A stretch of 64,000 bases of DNA, taken from assembly GCA_032717465.1 (NCBI GenBank), contig CM064653.1, forward strand, positions 38,881,055 through 38,945,054. The letters run 5' to 3'. The notes under the pieces are model-generated. The model was given only the letters and a program-made list of their open reading frames with translations, was not told the DNA's origin and ran no database searches. The translations under genes were made by a program, and so were the position numbers. Shown one piece after another: positions 1 through 13,867 of this stretch. Position 1 is the stretch's first letter. Every line of letters starts with the position of its first letter. The stretch is from Coenobita brevimanus (taxonomy: Eukaryota; Arthropoda; Malacostraca; Decapoda; Coenobitidae).

Positions 1-1290
1 ACATGGCATCACTTCTAGGTCAGGTCAGATTAAGCATCAGAGTAGTGAATCACCCTGTATTTGACCTGGTTGCCTTTAACTGCTGCAGTGGACATTCTCC
101 TTTAAGAACCACATGCCAACACTAAAATGCTGTAGTCCATCTGAATGATCTCTAATGAACATAACCAGAACACTACTCATCCTCTGTAAGCATAAATAAA
201 CGTACAGTACTGTAATATTATACTGGGAACTGAGATTGTGACAGTACTATAGTGATCTTTAAACAATAATACAACATAAACAGTAAAACTGGTAAAGGAT
301 ATTTCTATAACAAGACATCACATGTATATTCCATTTAAAAAACTACTGTACAACTAAAGCTCAAGACAAAGACAACCTACAGAGACCAACTAACATAGTC
401 CTAGACTATACTATTTAAATAAGTTTACAATAAATAAACAAGAAAATAAAACAGGTACCGCACAAGCTCTATAATCCATATTTCATGCACAACATCACTG
501 AGTTGAAGGACCTGATTACATTGCACCTGTACAACATTAGTAATCGCACCTAAAAATAAACAGCACAAACTCTCAAATCTAAAAATCTAATTTTAAAAAC
601 CCTCGTTTCCAAAATACATTTATTGTTCATACAAGAGGAGGGTTGATATCAATTGTCTTCACACAAGCAAAGCATATGTGAACACAAGTTTTATGTGGTC
701 ACGTATTAGAAAAGATGAAAAAGTACTAATACAAGGTAATTCACTGTATTTCCTATTAATGGCCTGTATGTTATTTATTACAACTGGTAACATAATTTAT
801 ACTGGTATTTTATGCTTGCTGTAAGCAGAGTATTTCAGCAGACTTGGGAGTGATCTCCAGTACTGGAGGAGTTATTATTCTTAAGGGCTGTATCTATTCC
901 CTTCGATACAAACAGTCTCCCATTTGTTGAATAAATGGCTCTGAAAATAGCAAGAAAATAATGAAATATGTCATTACAGTGAAGTTAGTTATTCCTCTTG
1001 CATGTAATGTCCAAAATAATCTGCACCATCATAATGGTATACCTGTAGTTACACTCCATCTTATGGAGAATACCCTAGACAGCAAAATAGCACCATTTTC
1101 TTTAAAAAACTGTAACCTAAAACCCAGTACTGTTTGATACTCATAAGCTTTACAATCCGGGGAAAAAAGTGCTGTTTTCATATTGCTGATAACCACAACA
1201 CATATACTATATACAAAAAATCATATTTTCTATCCACACCACCACCAAATTAAAAGAGTAAAAAAATTCCTGGATATGTGCCTTGCCATC
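1..1290. other. AT-rich sequence without a recognised feature
   Basis: No reading frame of useful length, RNA gene or structured repeat was recognised. The sequence is AT-rich with scattered short T and A runs. The words tctaggtcaggtcag near the left edge resemble tttaggtcaggtcag near 54403, so a dispersed repeat may start here. Confidence 0.4.
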
Positions 1291-1297
1291 TACTACT

Positions 1298-1872
1298 ATC
1301 TATCTATCTATAGCCCGACGCCTAATCCCGCAAAAGGGTGGCCGCAGACAAAACGCCTCCAAGTCACTCTGTCACCCACCATTTGACTTCCCTCCCCCCA
1401 ACTCACCCCCCCCTCCCTCATATACCTCTCAACTCCATCCCTTCACCTCATCCTCGGTCTACCCCTCCCTCTTCCTCCCTCCACCTCACCTACATACACC
1501 CTCTTAGTCAGTCTTTCATTCTCCATTCTCTCCACATGTCCAAACCACCTCAGTGTATTTCTCCTAATCTTTTCAACCACATCCACATCTACCCCACAAC
1601 GTTCCTTCACTTCTTCATTCGTCAACCTGTCCCTCCACGTCACTCCACATGCTCCTCTCAAGTAACTCATTTCCACTGCTCTCACTCTTGACTTGTTCCC
1701 CTCTTGCAATGTCCACGCCTCGCTTCCATACGTCAGGGTAGGGATCACAATACCATCATGCAGTGACTTCTTAACTTCCTTAACTTCCATACTCACCTCC
1801 CTATTTCTCATCACTGCTTTCAGTGTACCAACAACCTTTCTTCCCTGCTGTACCCTTTCACGTACTACACTG
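1298..1872 (-). mobile_element. RTE-A retrotransposon, 5'-truncated 3' end
   Basis: The minus strand encodes the C-terminal part of an RTE-type reverse transcriptase. Visible motifs are YGSEAWTL, VEMSYLRGACGVTWRDRL, RWFGHVERM and a GRGRGRPRMR basic run, all also present in the intact copy at 7011-8868. The 3' end carries the RTE-A terminal module (ggccaccctt...gcgtcgggc) followed by a short (ATAG)n tail at 1298-1312. The 5' break is near 1872, just upstream of the RT active-site region, and is followed by an A-rich tract. Endonuclease and catalytic RT motifs are absent, so this is a dead copy. A target-site duplication is not clear. Confidence 0.85.
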
Positions 1873-2055
1873 GAGAAAAAAAAAGAAAAAAAAAAGAGGC
1901 ATACCAATCTCCCTGATTACGCTTATCATCAATCAAACTTTCACTCTACATAAGCACCAACCTCCCTGAGTTCAACAGATGCCACATTATGAAATAATCA
2001 GTTGAGGACTTTATTAGAAAAGGTATAGTGGTATGGCCATGAGGACATCAATTCT

Positions 2056-2539
2056 AGGACAATATCTCCCAGAACACAGTATCCCCTGAGGACAAAACCC
2101 CCCAGACATTATCCCCTGAGAACAAAATCCCCCCCAGACAATATCTCCCCCCTCCCAGATCAAAAATAAATTTAAAATTTTTACCTAACCTAACACAATA
2201 TCTATCTATATGAGCTGCGATACATAACCAGTAGGGGCTCGGAGCTAGAGTACAGAAAAATGGGGTGAAATCTGTTCTTGGGGGATATAGTGCATGGGAA
2301 GATATTGTACTGGGGGATTTTGTCCTCGGGGAATACTGTGTATGGGGGAAAGGGAAATGTTCCCCCAAGACAAACCTTACTATATCATAATTAGCCCAGC
2401 TAGGTGACAGGAGGGCGCTACCCCTCCCAGCATGGCAGCTACTGGGCATGGCTCGAACTCACGACCCCCCCAGTCCCGAGTCTGACGCTCTACCACTGTG
2501 CCACCCTGCCCCCTAATGGGCATGGGGGGATATTGTCCT
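2056..2539. mobile_element. MITE/foldback element with AGGACAATATC termini
   Basis: The left end reads AGGACAATATCTCCC and the right end is its near-perfect inverted complement, GGGGGATATTGTCCT. Inside, a second pair of inverted words (cacagtatcccctgaggac on the left, gtcctcggggaatactgtg near 2321-2339) extends the foldback. There is no transposase reading frame, so this is a non-autonomous DNA element. A tRNA-derived SINE sits inside it. The superfamily cannot be named because the flanks show no clear duplication. Confidence 0.6.
2390..2516 (-). mobile_element. tRNA-derived SINE head inside the MITE
   Basis: Read on the minus strand, the segment begins like a tRNA gene. A box-A-like stretch, GGTGGCACAGTGGTAGAGCG, lies at 2486-2505 and a box-B-like GAGTTCGAGCC at 2450-2460, about 40 nt apart as in RNA polymerase III tRNA promoters. 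The segment is too diverged and has the wrong ends for a functional tRNA, so a SINE head is the better reading. It interrupts the foldback element at 2056-2539 and so is younger than it. Confidence 0.6.
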
Positions 2540-3210
2540 GACACCAAGGACATCATCATTCAGCTGCTGATTTCATGATTCCAAAGCCAAGCTTCACTAC
2601 TGTTCATGGGATGATTTTGGCAAGTAAAATTTCCACAGAGCTTTATCAATAAATCATTATCTACAGTACAAAAGCTCTACAAATCATACTATGGAGATTG
2701 ACATTAATGTTTGATGGGTAACAGAGGAATCTGTGATGCCATCTGATGGTACAGGTACTAGGTACAGTATATACAATACACAGAATACTAGACCATAGAT
2801 CCACAGCTTGAAGCCTCAACCTTTACAATGGGGGTCACACATTTTATGGGACTTAAGCACCAAAAATTAAAACTGGTATCTGATATTAACTGAGCCAGAA
2901 TGTTCATTTTTGTCCTCGACAGAGTTCCAAGTGCAGTATGCTACGAAGGTTTTGAAGCTTTTTTGAAGCAGATATTCATATTTTATCACTTACGTAATTT
3001 TTTTTTTTTTTTTTGTCATGTAATTTCATACTAATGTAAATTACATGTACTACAACTAAATATCAGTAAGCATTACTTATTGAAAAGTCAATGACTAATT
3101 GGCTATTATCAGTAAAACCTTTGACATTATTATAACAGGGTGATATAGCACTACTTAATTTAATTCCATAATTTCTCTTACTACTGCATGTCACCCTATT
3201 ATCTGTCTGT

Positions 3211-3294
3211 CTGGAGAGAGAGAGAGAGAGAGAGAGACAGAGACAGACAGACAGACAGACAGAGACAAAGAGAGAGACACAGACAGACAGAAAA
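3211..3294. repeat. (GA)n/(GACA)n microsatellite
   Basis: Alternating GA dinucleotides pass into GACA tetranucleotides and back. The serine- and leucine-rich reading frames crossing it on the minus strand are by-products of the repeat. Confidence 0.95.
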
Positions 3295-4204
3295 CATCTG
3301 TGAAATTTACCAACCACCAAAGTTATTAGTCTCAGGAGTGATAGTAGTAGCATAACAGTAATGTAGTGACAGTAGGTTTATACAACGGCCATCCACGGTG
3401 CAATCCACAAAGTCAACTGGCTTATAAGTCACTGTCAGAGGGGGATGTGGCATAAAGGGAGATGTAGCTTGCCACTGTAGAGTGGTAGAGCAACAAAATA
3501 TGCAGCTCCACAGTACCATGCCACTGCCTTCCTCTTTACAATTCTTAATATATATTAACAGCATGTCCAGTTTCTTGAACATCATGCACACATCAGTCTT
3601 GGTGGTAAGAACACAACAATGCATCCCCATGTAAAGACTATGCAGCAGAAAGTCTTTGACACTATCTCTTCACTGAAGTGAATACTGGCAATACTGGTAA
3701 CTAGCCTGATGTAGCATCACTGAGGGTGATGACATGGATGTAGTGGCTTGCAGACAGCAAGTGTGTTAAAACGAGCTACAGTACTGCATGTGTTTAAGTT
3801 CAGCACAGTCATTGCTAAAGGACAGAGTTACTGCCTACACTTGTCTGGGGCTGGTGTATCACTCACTGACTCCTAGTGCCTCTTCATTAGGATTTTCATT
3901 TCCTTTTTGCCAAGTCCATGTATGGAAGCAAAGGCTGTGTGGTACGGCCTGTCATGAAAATGTATTTTATAAAGGCGTCATAGTTCACTGACCTGCCTCT
4001 CACCTCAGCTTTTGTGCATTTCCTTTTCATCTGTCTCTTGTGGCTCTGCCTCTGCAGGTATGCATTTCATCCTCATAATTGCCTGCATCTCAGGCTTTAG
4101 TGAAAGTTTCACCTATCACATCCTTATACAGCTTTCAATGCATCCATCATTATCTGCAGCCCCAATTTTTCTTCCAGCTGTGACTACTTTGGTGTAATAT
4201 ACAA
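3295..4204. other. no gene recognised; possible 3' flank of the retrotransposon below
   Basis: Short open frames exist on both strands but none shows a known domain. Part of it, down to about 3780, may be the 3' untranslated region of the I-group retrotransposon that lies on the minus strand from 4205 upward. Confidence 0.35.
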
Positions 4205-6374
4205 TGACCTTCACCAAGGAAGGATGGAATTATGAAGAACTAGCATCAAGTTACAATGCACAAAGGCAGAAAGGAGTGGGGGAAATAATTCTATTAAATG
4301 TATGATGTGGGGAACAACAAGAAAAGTGAAAACTTTGGAAACAGAAACGATGGGAGAGTTACCCTGGAAATTAGTAAACTGTGGGGGTTGATGTTGAGAG
4401 GAAAGGATGGTGAAAGCTGAGATGGTGTTGGAGTGTAGAGGAGCAATCAAGAAAAAGGTGACGGACAGTCGTTGGGCAGTTACAGTGAGAACATGGTCTA
4501 AGCAAAGATGAGCATGGATAGTCTCCCACACAGCCTTGCAGTGGGAGTTGACTGAAAAGCACCAATAGCTAAACAAATACCAGCATGATGAACAGAATCT
4601 AACTTTGAAAAAGCGCAAAAGGAGGCAAAAGAATAGACTTGGCAACCATTTTCGAGCTTGGAAAGAATAAGGACAGAGTGAAGATGGAGAAGTGTGACAC
4701 AATCAGCAAAACATGAAGATGAGACATTTGCAGCAAATGAAGACAATGAAGTGTAGAAGACTTAGGGAAGAAATATGCACATTTGAAATTAATTTGTAAC
4801 TGGGAGTCAAATGTGAGGTCAAGAAAGTGGTAGAGGAGCAGTAGTGAAAGGGGATATTATAAAAGTAAAGAGAAGGCTGAGGTATGATTCACGAATGAGC
4901 AAATGTTACAGCACAGGAGTTAAGAGGTAGAAAAACAAAAACCATGAGTGGTAGCCAACATGGAGGCAGTATCAATGGCAGACTGAAGAAGAGACTAGAG
5001 ATGAGGCAGGTCTGAATCTGCAGCGTAATTAGCAAAATCATCAATATAGAGGCCAAAACAGAAGGGGGTAGAGAAGAGACAATGCCATTTATAGCTATAC
5101 AAAAAAGGGTACTGTAGTACTATGGACACAGCCCTGGAGGACACTTCATGTTAGGGAGAGGCACAGGAAAGGTGGTCCCTTTGCTTGATGTGAAAGGTTT
5201 GGAGAGAAAGAAAATTCTGAAGAAAAAACAGTTATTTTACCATGAAGACCAAGGGAACAAAGACAACAAAAAATATGATACCTCCATGCAGTATCACAGG
5301 CCTTTTCTAATTTATATTAAAAAAAAAAAAAAAAAGATGCAAAGACCGACTGGTGGAGTGAAAAAGCAGAGCAGATAAAATATTCGGGTCGAAGGAGAGG
5401 ATCTAAGGTCCTGCGTGCTTTGCGATACCCAAACCGTAATGGGTGAAAGACGACAATGGGATTCAAAGTGCCACAAGAGTAGAGTATTGACCATCCATTC
5501 AAGCAGTTTACATAAACAACTAGTCAGGGCTATGGGACAGTAATCTTGAGGATGGTGATCAGGTTTACCAGGTTTAAGAAATGGAAGGATGATTGCTATA
5601 AGGCAATCAGGGGGGAAAAAAATAAACTTCAGTCTAAAATCTATTATAGTGGGCCAAAAGAAAGGACATGGCTTGTGGGGAGAGATGTTTTAACATAATG
5701 TAATGAACACCATCAAGTCCTTCACTTTTACTTTAACAGGATTTCAGTCAAGATGACAATTTAAAAAAAAAAAAGGAGAGAATCATTAAGAACTCCCTCA
5801 GATGACAAAGTAAAAGACATTGGTATGGATTCAGAATCAGATTTAAGGCAATAAAATTCTGGAGAGAGATGAGATCCACTACTAATAAGACCAAAATAAT
5901 TACCCAAAGCATCCGCAACTATGGAAGAATCAGTCACGGACCAGCCATCAATGTGAAGAACTGGAGCTCTGAGTGGGATATGTCTGCCTGATATTCTACA
6001 AAAGTGGGACCAAACTGCTGCAACAGGTGTATTTTCAGAAACTTAAGAAACATAGTCCCTCCAACTAGAAGTTTAGCCTGACGAATGGTACGAAAAAAGG
6101 CAGCAGAAGCTTGATGTAATATGAGGAGACTATAAATCCGATCAGATGTGGATTGTTTATGACAAAAACTTTTCCAGGTGGCATGTTTCACATGGATGGC
6201 TTGCGAACAAGTAGGAGTCTATCAAGGAATATATTTGGCAGTAGACAGTTGCTTATCACGGTGAACGACATTGAAAGCAGCACTTACAACCAACAAAGAA
6301 GAAGGATAACATACAAGTATCTTATGGAGACGAAAAAGAGGAAGGAGGAAGTAGAGCACTGTAAGGGAAGAAAA
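4205..6374 (-). pseudogene. I-group non-LTR retrotransposon, reverse-transcriptase half (broken)
   Basis: Several frames on the minus strand carry consecutive pieces of one ORF2. From the 5' side they are: a linker with FRTIRQAK and ISGRHIPL-like text (6190-5930), the RT fingers motif PIALTSCLCKLLEWMVN (about 5550-5495), a YIDDF catalytic box near 5031-5050 followed by ADSDLPHL, the thumb-proximal text LILSKLENGCQVYS and PVHHAG-like text (4690-4570), and a cysteine-rich end CSHCNCPTTVRHLFLDC (4480-4420). YVDDF-type boxes and a zinc-knuckle-like tail are features of I-group elements (I, Nimb, Loa), so that group is favoured. Many stops and frameshifts make it non-functional. Its 5' half continues at 10436-13380 beyond the inserted Tigger-like element. 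Confidence 0.75.
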
Positions 6375-6599
6375 TACAATCAGGTCCCAATATTCGCAGG
6401 GGTTATGTACCAGAACACCCCACGAATACTGAATTCTGCAAATATCCCAAACCTACTGCAGAAGTCACTGATTCAATGTTTTAGCTATTCCTATTACCTA
6501 TGGTTCCACTAGGAGACCTGTAAATGCATTTTATGGCATATTAATACTGTACTTCCTAAAAAGAAAGTACAGGATGATAAGCAAGTCTTTGTGAGTACA

Positions 6600-6796
6600 G
6601 TGCACTGTACTCACCCATGCGATGACATAGCACACCGTGCTCTTGTTGACACCAAAATGTCGGCCAACAGCCAAGAACGACTGCCCCTCATGCACCATGT
6701 TCAGTAATTTCACTTTATCTTCCAGTGACATCACTTTCTTCCGTCGCTTAGGCTCCCTAGCAGCAGATGCACCCTAAGCTGCACACTTAGGACCCA
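6600..6796 (-). pseudogene. Tigger-type transposase N-terminus (CENP-B/psq-like HTH), broken
   Basis: From an ATG at 6796 the minus strand reads MGPKCAA, one stop, then GASAAREPKRRKKVMSLEDKVKLL and the helix-turn-helix segment VGRHFGVNKSTV. The pattern LEDKVKLL...GQS..AVGRHFGVN.STV is characteristic of Tigger/JRK-type CENP-B N-terminal domains, which bind transposon ends. The rest of the transposase, including the DDE domain, is not found; the frame decays after VCYVIAWV. It is a relic of the element at 6377-10433. Confidence 0.75.
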
Positions 6797-6961
6797 TTTT
6801 TCACAGGAATAGAGAATGGAGTTGATTAATGAAGCCATAATAACAAGCAAAACACATGCAGATGCACAACCCATGAGTTGAACTGAGAGAGAATGAGCAG
6901 GGTGGCATATGATGGGTGCGACAAAATTTCAAATCAGCAGTCATTTACCGAACTTACACTT

Positions 6962-8983
<2,022 letters not shown>

Positions 8984-9405
8984 GATATCTCATGAACGGC
9001 TTGAGCTATCAACATGGAACTTTCAGGGTATCATGACATGGCCAAAATCTTGGATGAGTTTGAAAAACTTTCCAGCTTCAAGGGTGGTGAGATCCCATCG
9101 TGAAATGGCTTCTAGTTAATTTAACTATGTATAAAAAAAATCAGGATTCAGAGTGCTAAAGTTAGTGGAAGCATTTTGTCTCTAGCTCAACAACTTGCTG
9201 TGACAGACTTCTGTTTTTTATAAATACTGATTTACAATGCAAATACATCTACTTGTACTCTAAATCAATATTTATGCAAAACAGAAGGTTGTCAAGGTGT
9301 GTTGACAAAATGAGGGGGAAAGATCCGCTAAACTTTAGCATGTTTTTAGCTCTGAAACCTGATTTTTTATTAAGTTATATGAAGCACATTTTTCTTTTTT
9401 TACCA

Positions 9406-9900
9406 TCTATCTATTGCCAGACGCCTCAATCCCGTTCGGGGTGGCCACAAACAAATCACCAACACATCGCCCTGTCCCCCGCCATTTCACTGCCCTGCTC
9501 CCAACTCACACACCCCTCTCTCATATACCTCTCCACCCCATCCTTCCACCTCATCTTCGGCCTCCCCCTCCCTCTCCCCCCCTCCACCTCACTCACATAC
9601 ACTCTCTTCGTCAGTCTTTTACCCTCCATCCTCTCCACATGGCCAAACCACCTCAGTGTATTCCTCCTAACGCACCCTATCACATCCACATCCACACCAC
9701 AACGCTCCTTTATATCCTCATTTGTCAGTCGGTCTCTCCATGTGACTCCACAGGCTCCTCTTAAATAACTCATTTCCACTGCTCTCACTCTTGCCTTGTG
9801 TCCTTCCAGCAACGTCGAAGCTTCACTTCCATACATTAGAGTTGGTATCACGATACTGTCATGTAGCAACTTTTTCACTTCCATGCTCACTTCCCTGTTT
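9406..9900 (-). mobile_element. RTE-A 3' fragment with target-site duplication
   Basis: The minus strand encodes the last ~140 residues of RTE-A RT (MSMEVKKLLHDSIVIPTLMYGSEA onward, RWFGHVERM, GRGRGRPKMRW) and runs through the complete 3' module to an (ATAG)n tail at 9406-9414. The flanks are ctttttttacca (9394-9405) and cttttttacca (9901-9911), an 11-12 bp duplication that fits target-primed reverse transcription. The copy is 5'-truncated, the usual outcome of incomplete reverse transcription. It is a separate insertion from 7011-8868, because the coding segments overlap. Confidence 0.9.
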
Positions 9901-10435
9901 CTTTTTTACCAGATTTAAGATAATTAGGTGAGCATGAACCTTTGTGATAAATATGATAATATTTTCCATTTAAAAGTGCAAATGCTGTACTGATTCAGTA
10001 AATGACCGCTGATTCGGTAATTTGTCACAACGGCATATGACTGGGTCTCCTCTTTGAACAGCCAATAGGATAGCAAGAAAGGAACCACATAGACGGATAA
10101 TATGGGACGCTACCCTAAGAGCCAATCACAAGCAAGCTCTCACTGCAAGATAAGAAAGGGAGATTTGTGGTGTGAAATACCAAGTGTTGTAGAGAACTGA
10201 TGCCCTGTACTAAACAGCAAGTACCTGTACAGGATACCTGCACAGTTCAACTGTAAAGGACATTATTTCTCATGGAAAACATGCAAAAAAGTCACTTACG
10301 AACCACTAAGAACAACTGATGCTGTGGGAAAAACAGGAAATATCTTCCTATGCATTTTTTAAATAACTTCCTACAAAATCCGTGAATATGTGAACACAAG
10401 AGGAGCGATCCTGCGAATAGCAGGGGTTGACTGTA

Positions 10436-11099
10436 ACTCCCAGTCAGCAGCATGGAACTGCCAATGGGGGGTACAAGGAAGAGGGCAGCATGAGGCAAGA
10501 GACAGTTTGATGGGGAAGCGATCACTAGAAAGATTGTCTTCTAATAGTGACCAATGAAAACTGAAAGAAATCAAAGGTGGGCAAAGAGACCGATCCAAAC
10601 AAGAGAGGGAACAAGTATGGAGGCCAAAGTGAGTAGGGATGCCAGTATTAGGGATAAAAATATCTTGAGATGAAAGTGTTCTGATATGCATCCTCTTGTG
10701 GCGATCACAGTCACCCCACAGGGAACGCTGGCAGCTGAAGTCACTTAGAAGAAGAATCGGAGGAGAAAGGGAATGAAGGAGCAAAGCAAAATTAGGAAAA
10801 TCAAGAAGGATAGAGAAAAATTGAGTTAAGAGTGATCCACTGATGGAGACAGACATGAGCAGAGGTATGAGGGATAGGAAAAGTGAAAGAAGGGGTCCAA
10901 AGGGGTCCACTGCCAATATGGAGGACAGTGTCACATGAAGAAGGGGATCCAAGAAAAGTATAGCCAGGAATAGGAACTGGGGAAGTATAAAGAAAGGTTT
11001 CTTGAAGGGAGAAAGAAGAGGATTGTGGGACGAAATAAGAAAACGAAGGTCCATACGAATGGTATGGAAGCCCCTACCAATCCACTGAAGAAGTGCCAT
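10436..11099 (-). pseudogene. I-group retrotransposon ORF2 start: endonuclease domain, degenerate
   Basis: The frame begins MALLQWIGRGFHTIRMDLRFLI at 11099, typical of the start of an I/Jockey-group ORF2 endonuclease. Further motifs survive after frameshifts: LLSDFSCQRSLWGD aligns with the GDFN..H..WG catalytic loop and NLSSDRFPIKL with the SSDHFPI loop. The catalytic glycine, the asparagine of GDFN and the active-site histidine are altered (SDFS, SDR), so endonuclease activity is not expected. Sequence ends at AADWEL, exactly at the TA where the Tigger-like element begins, and resumes at 6374. Confidence 0.75.
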
Positions 11100-13380
11100 G
11101 ACAATGGAGAATCAAGTGTGGGAGGAGAACAGAGATTGTTTGCTATGCTGAGGGAGAGAGTATTCAGGAGACAAGCATATGTCAAAAATGGAAGAGATTG
11201 GGCAAGATAGGGAGGGAGTAATGATCATAAACGAGGCAGGTGGCTGGATAGAGAAAGAGAGGGAAACAGAAGAGGAGGAGAGGAAGAGGTGCAATCAAGA
11301 GGTAGAAAGACTGGAAAGCAGAGGCTCAGGGGGGGTAGGGGGAATGGGAGTAGGAAGGAGTGGGAAAGGAAGGGAATGTATTTCTGCAGTGACAAGGGTA
11401 GGCAAGGAATAGGTACAGCGAATGTAGTGAACGATATTTTGCAGAATTCTGCTTCTGTAGGAGATGACAAAGGTTGAGTGGGAACTGGCAACAGAGCATT
11501 ATAATGTTGTTTGGAAGGGGAACACTGGATAGGCTGGGCAGTAAAGGAAGGGGGAGAGAGACTAGGAATACAAGATGGAGAAGACACAACAGCATGTTTA
11601 CATTTGCTAGCTCAGGGAGAAGGTGAGATAGGAGACGAACAGGAGCATACTGAATGGAAATGTAACCATACTATGTAACTGTAACCATGCAGATCTCTGG
11701 ATTACTCCTAACTGGGGGTGAAACAGGAAGGAGGTTGGGTCGAGGGAGAAGAAATAACAAGAGAGGAAAAGGAGGAAGAGAAATCAGGAAGAGAGGCAAG
11801 AGCAGCAAAAGAATTGGTGATAGGCACAGACGTGGAGACACTGGAAGGGTTGGAGACCTGTGACATAGGCGTACCTACATCAGGCCACACGTGGATATGA
11901 GATGCCAGGGGAGTGACTCAAGTGACATTCTTGTTGATGGGCATTTCTGAGGATGTCTTGTTTTCTAAAGGATGATGGATACTTTAGTCTCAAAAATGTG
12001 AGTAGGGCATTTTCTGAAGGAGGCTGTATGATGTCCTTCCACAGTTCACACAGGACTGGAAAGTCAATGTACATGAGAATGCAGCTGTCCAGCCTGTGAA
12101 CAGTTGGGGAAGACAGCCCATGATCTATAGTATTAGGCTGGATGACCAAAACAGCAGGAAAAGCATTGATGAGGGGGGAGGAACATAATCCTTAATGGGG
12201 AGGACTGTGCCCCTGATGCTAATGATGGAGGAAAGATCGCAAGATTTAAGTACAATCATGGCAATGTTGGCCAGTTGTTGATAGCATCCTTATGGAAGGA
12301 TGGTACAGTATTTAACTTAAAGAATCTGGTGGCTTTGTTCAGAGAGAATGAGTCAAATATCTTCAGAACAGCCAGCAGTTTCTATGACCACGAGACAAGA
12401 AAGAAGGTAGACGAACAGTGCCTGTGGCTGAATTTAACTATGTATCTGGAGAGACTGAGATCAGATTGCCTGAAGGGTCAACTAAAGATGTAACTTTTTC
12501 TGCTTGAGCTGCATTTTGTACCTTGAGGAGAGGAAAGCCATTACGTCCCACAGAACGCAATACAGTATTCGAACCTACCAGTCCTAACAGTGAGAGCTGA
12601 AGTGAGAAGTCGTCTGTTTGAGAGGTGGTTAAAATATTGCAACTAGGTCTGGGGTCCAAAAAGAGAGGTGGTCAAGACAGGATTAGTGAGTCAGGATGAA
12701 GTATGAGAATGGGATGAGGAAACTGAAGAAACAGGAAAGGCAGATGAAGGAGGGGGCAGAGGCAAATAACGTTCAAAAGTTACTATAGAAGGCGAACAGG
12801 TGGACAGAGTTGTAGATGTAGGGGACTGTGAGGGGGGAGCTGATGTAGTGAAGCAGGATGAAACAGTAGAGGAAAGTAGAGGTTGCAAAACAGCAGAAAG
12901 AGTCAGAGAAGAATCAGGAAGAGAAGCTGGGACTGACACGGAAAAAAAAAAAGAAAAAAGGCAGAACTCAGAGAGGGGGAGCCAGAAAACAATATCCATG
13001 ATTATGTGTGGGAGGGAAAAGGCTCAACATGACCACTGAAAAAGAAAAGACCTTGTGGGCAGAACCCGGAGTCCTGAGGTCCGGCCAATGACCCAAGCAG
13101 GGACCATGATCCAAGCATGCACTCCCTACCCTACCCAAGAGGGGAGAGCAACACTGTATGGGAGGGCAGGGTCTCCTAGCACAATGGTGGGCCACCAGCT
13201 AAAGGCCAAGTTCTGCCACAAAGCAACAGCACCTCAGGATCTGAAAGCTGCAGGTTATCAGCAGTTCTGCCACAGGAGAGGTCCACACATTGAGGTGATG
13301 TTGAATCACAATGATCCCCACAACTGGACAGACCAACTGCCCATGGGTACACCCTAATCTTTCCTGTTGCAACATCGTAA
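11100..13380 (-). pseudogene. probable ORF1 (gag-like) and 5' leader of the I-group retrotransposon
   Basis: Upstream of the endonuclease start the minus strand has several overlapping open stretches. They are rich in Ser and Pro (for example SVSTSVPITNSFAALASLPD near 11830-11780), as in the gag-like ORF1 that precedes ORF2 in I-group elements. Position and strand are the main evidence. Zinc knuckles typical of such gags were not recognised, and the frame is broken many times. Sequence near 13380-13000 has no long frame and may be the 5' leader. The 5' boundary is not defined and could lie up to about 13700. Confidence 0.45.
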
Positions 13381-13867
13381 GGGTCACTGATGAGAATGCA
13401 GATGAATGTGGAAAATTCCACTCTATTTAAAGCCAAAGATAGAATAGATAGGATAAGAGAAAATAAAGGAAGAAGCAACAACAGAAGAAAAGAGTCTTGC
13501 AAAATCAGTTGGGAGAGCAATGGGGACCTAAGGAGATGGAAGAGGACAGAGCAGGGTGGAGATAAGTGCATCATCCACCCCCTAACCAAATTTCCACACA
13601 CTGTGGAGTTCATTAAAGTACCCCACTATAGCTTCCCCAGACATCAAGTCCAGGTCAATGTCTTTAAAGTCCCCCCATGATGACAACAAGCAAGGAAATG
13701 GGGGGGGCGGGGAGAAACCTTCACCAAGATTATGCTTGGTTTCTGTTTTGTAATTTGCTCATTTCTTATTCAACCTTTGACTAAAATGTTTATTTTCCTC
13801 AATATATATGCTGGTTCAAAGGACATGTTTGCGATACCTTGAAGTAGAACTACCATCGCCACCCAAT

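Noticed and set aside
1183..1907. Several overlapping plus-strand frames rich in Pro and Ser opposite the RTE-A fragment
   Set aside because: They are mirror frames of the minus-strand RT; composition is explained by the antisense of an RT gene.
3063..3353. Minus-strand frame with Ser/Leu repeats suggesting a membrane protein
   Set aside because: The hydrophobic part is translated (GA)n/(GACA)n.
10371..13700. Plus-strand Glu/Lys/Arg-rich frames suggesting coiled-coil proteins
   Set aside because: They are antisense to a Ser/Pro/Leu-rich retrotransposon ORF1; purine-rich antisense strands give this composition.
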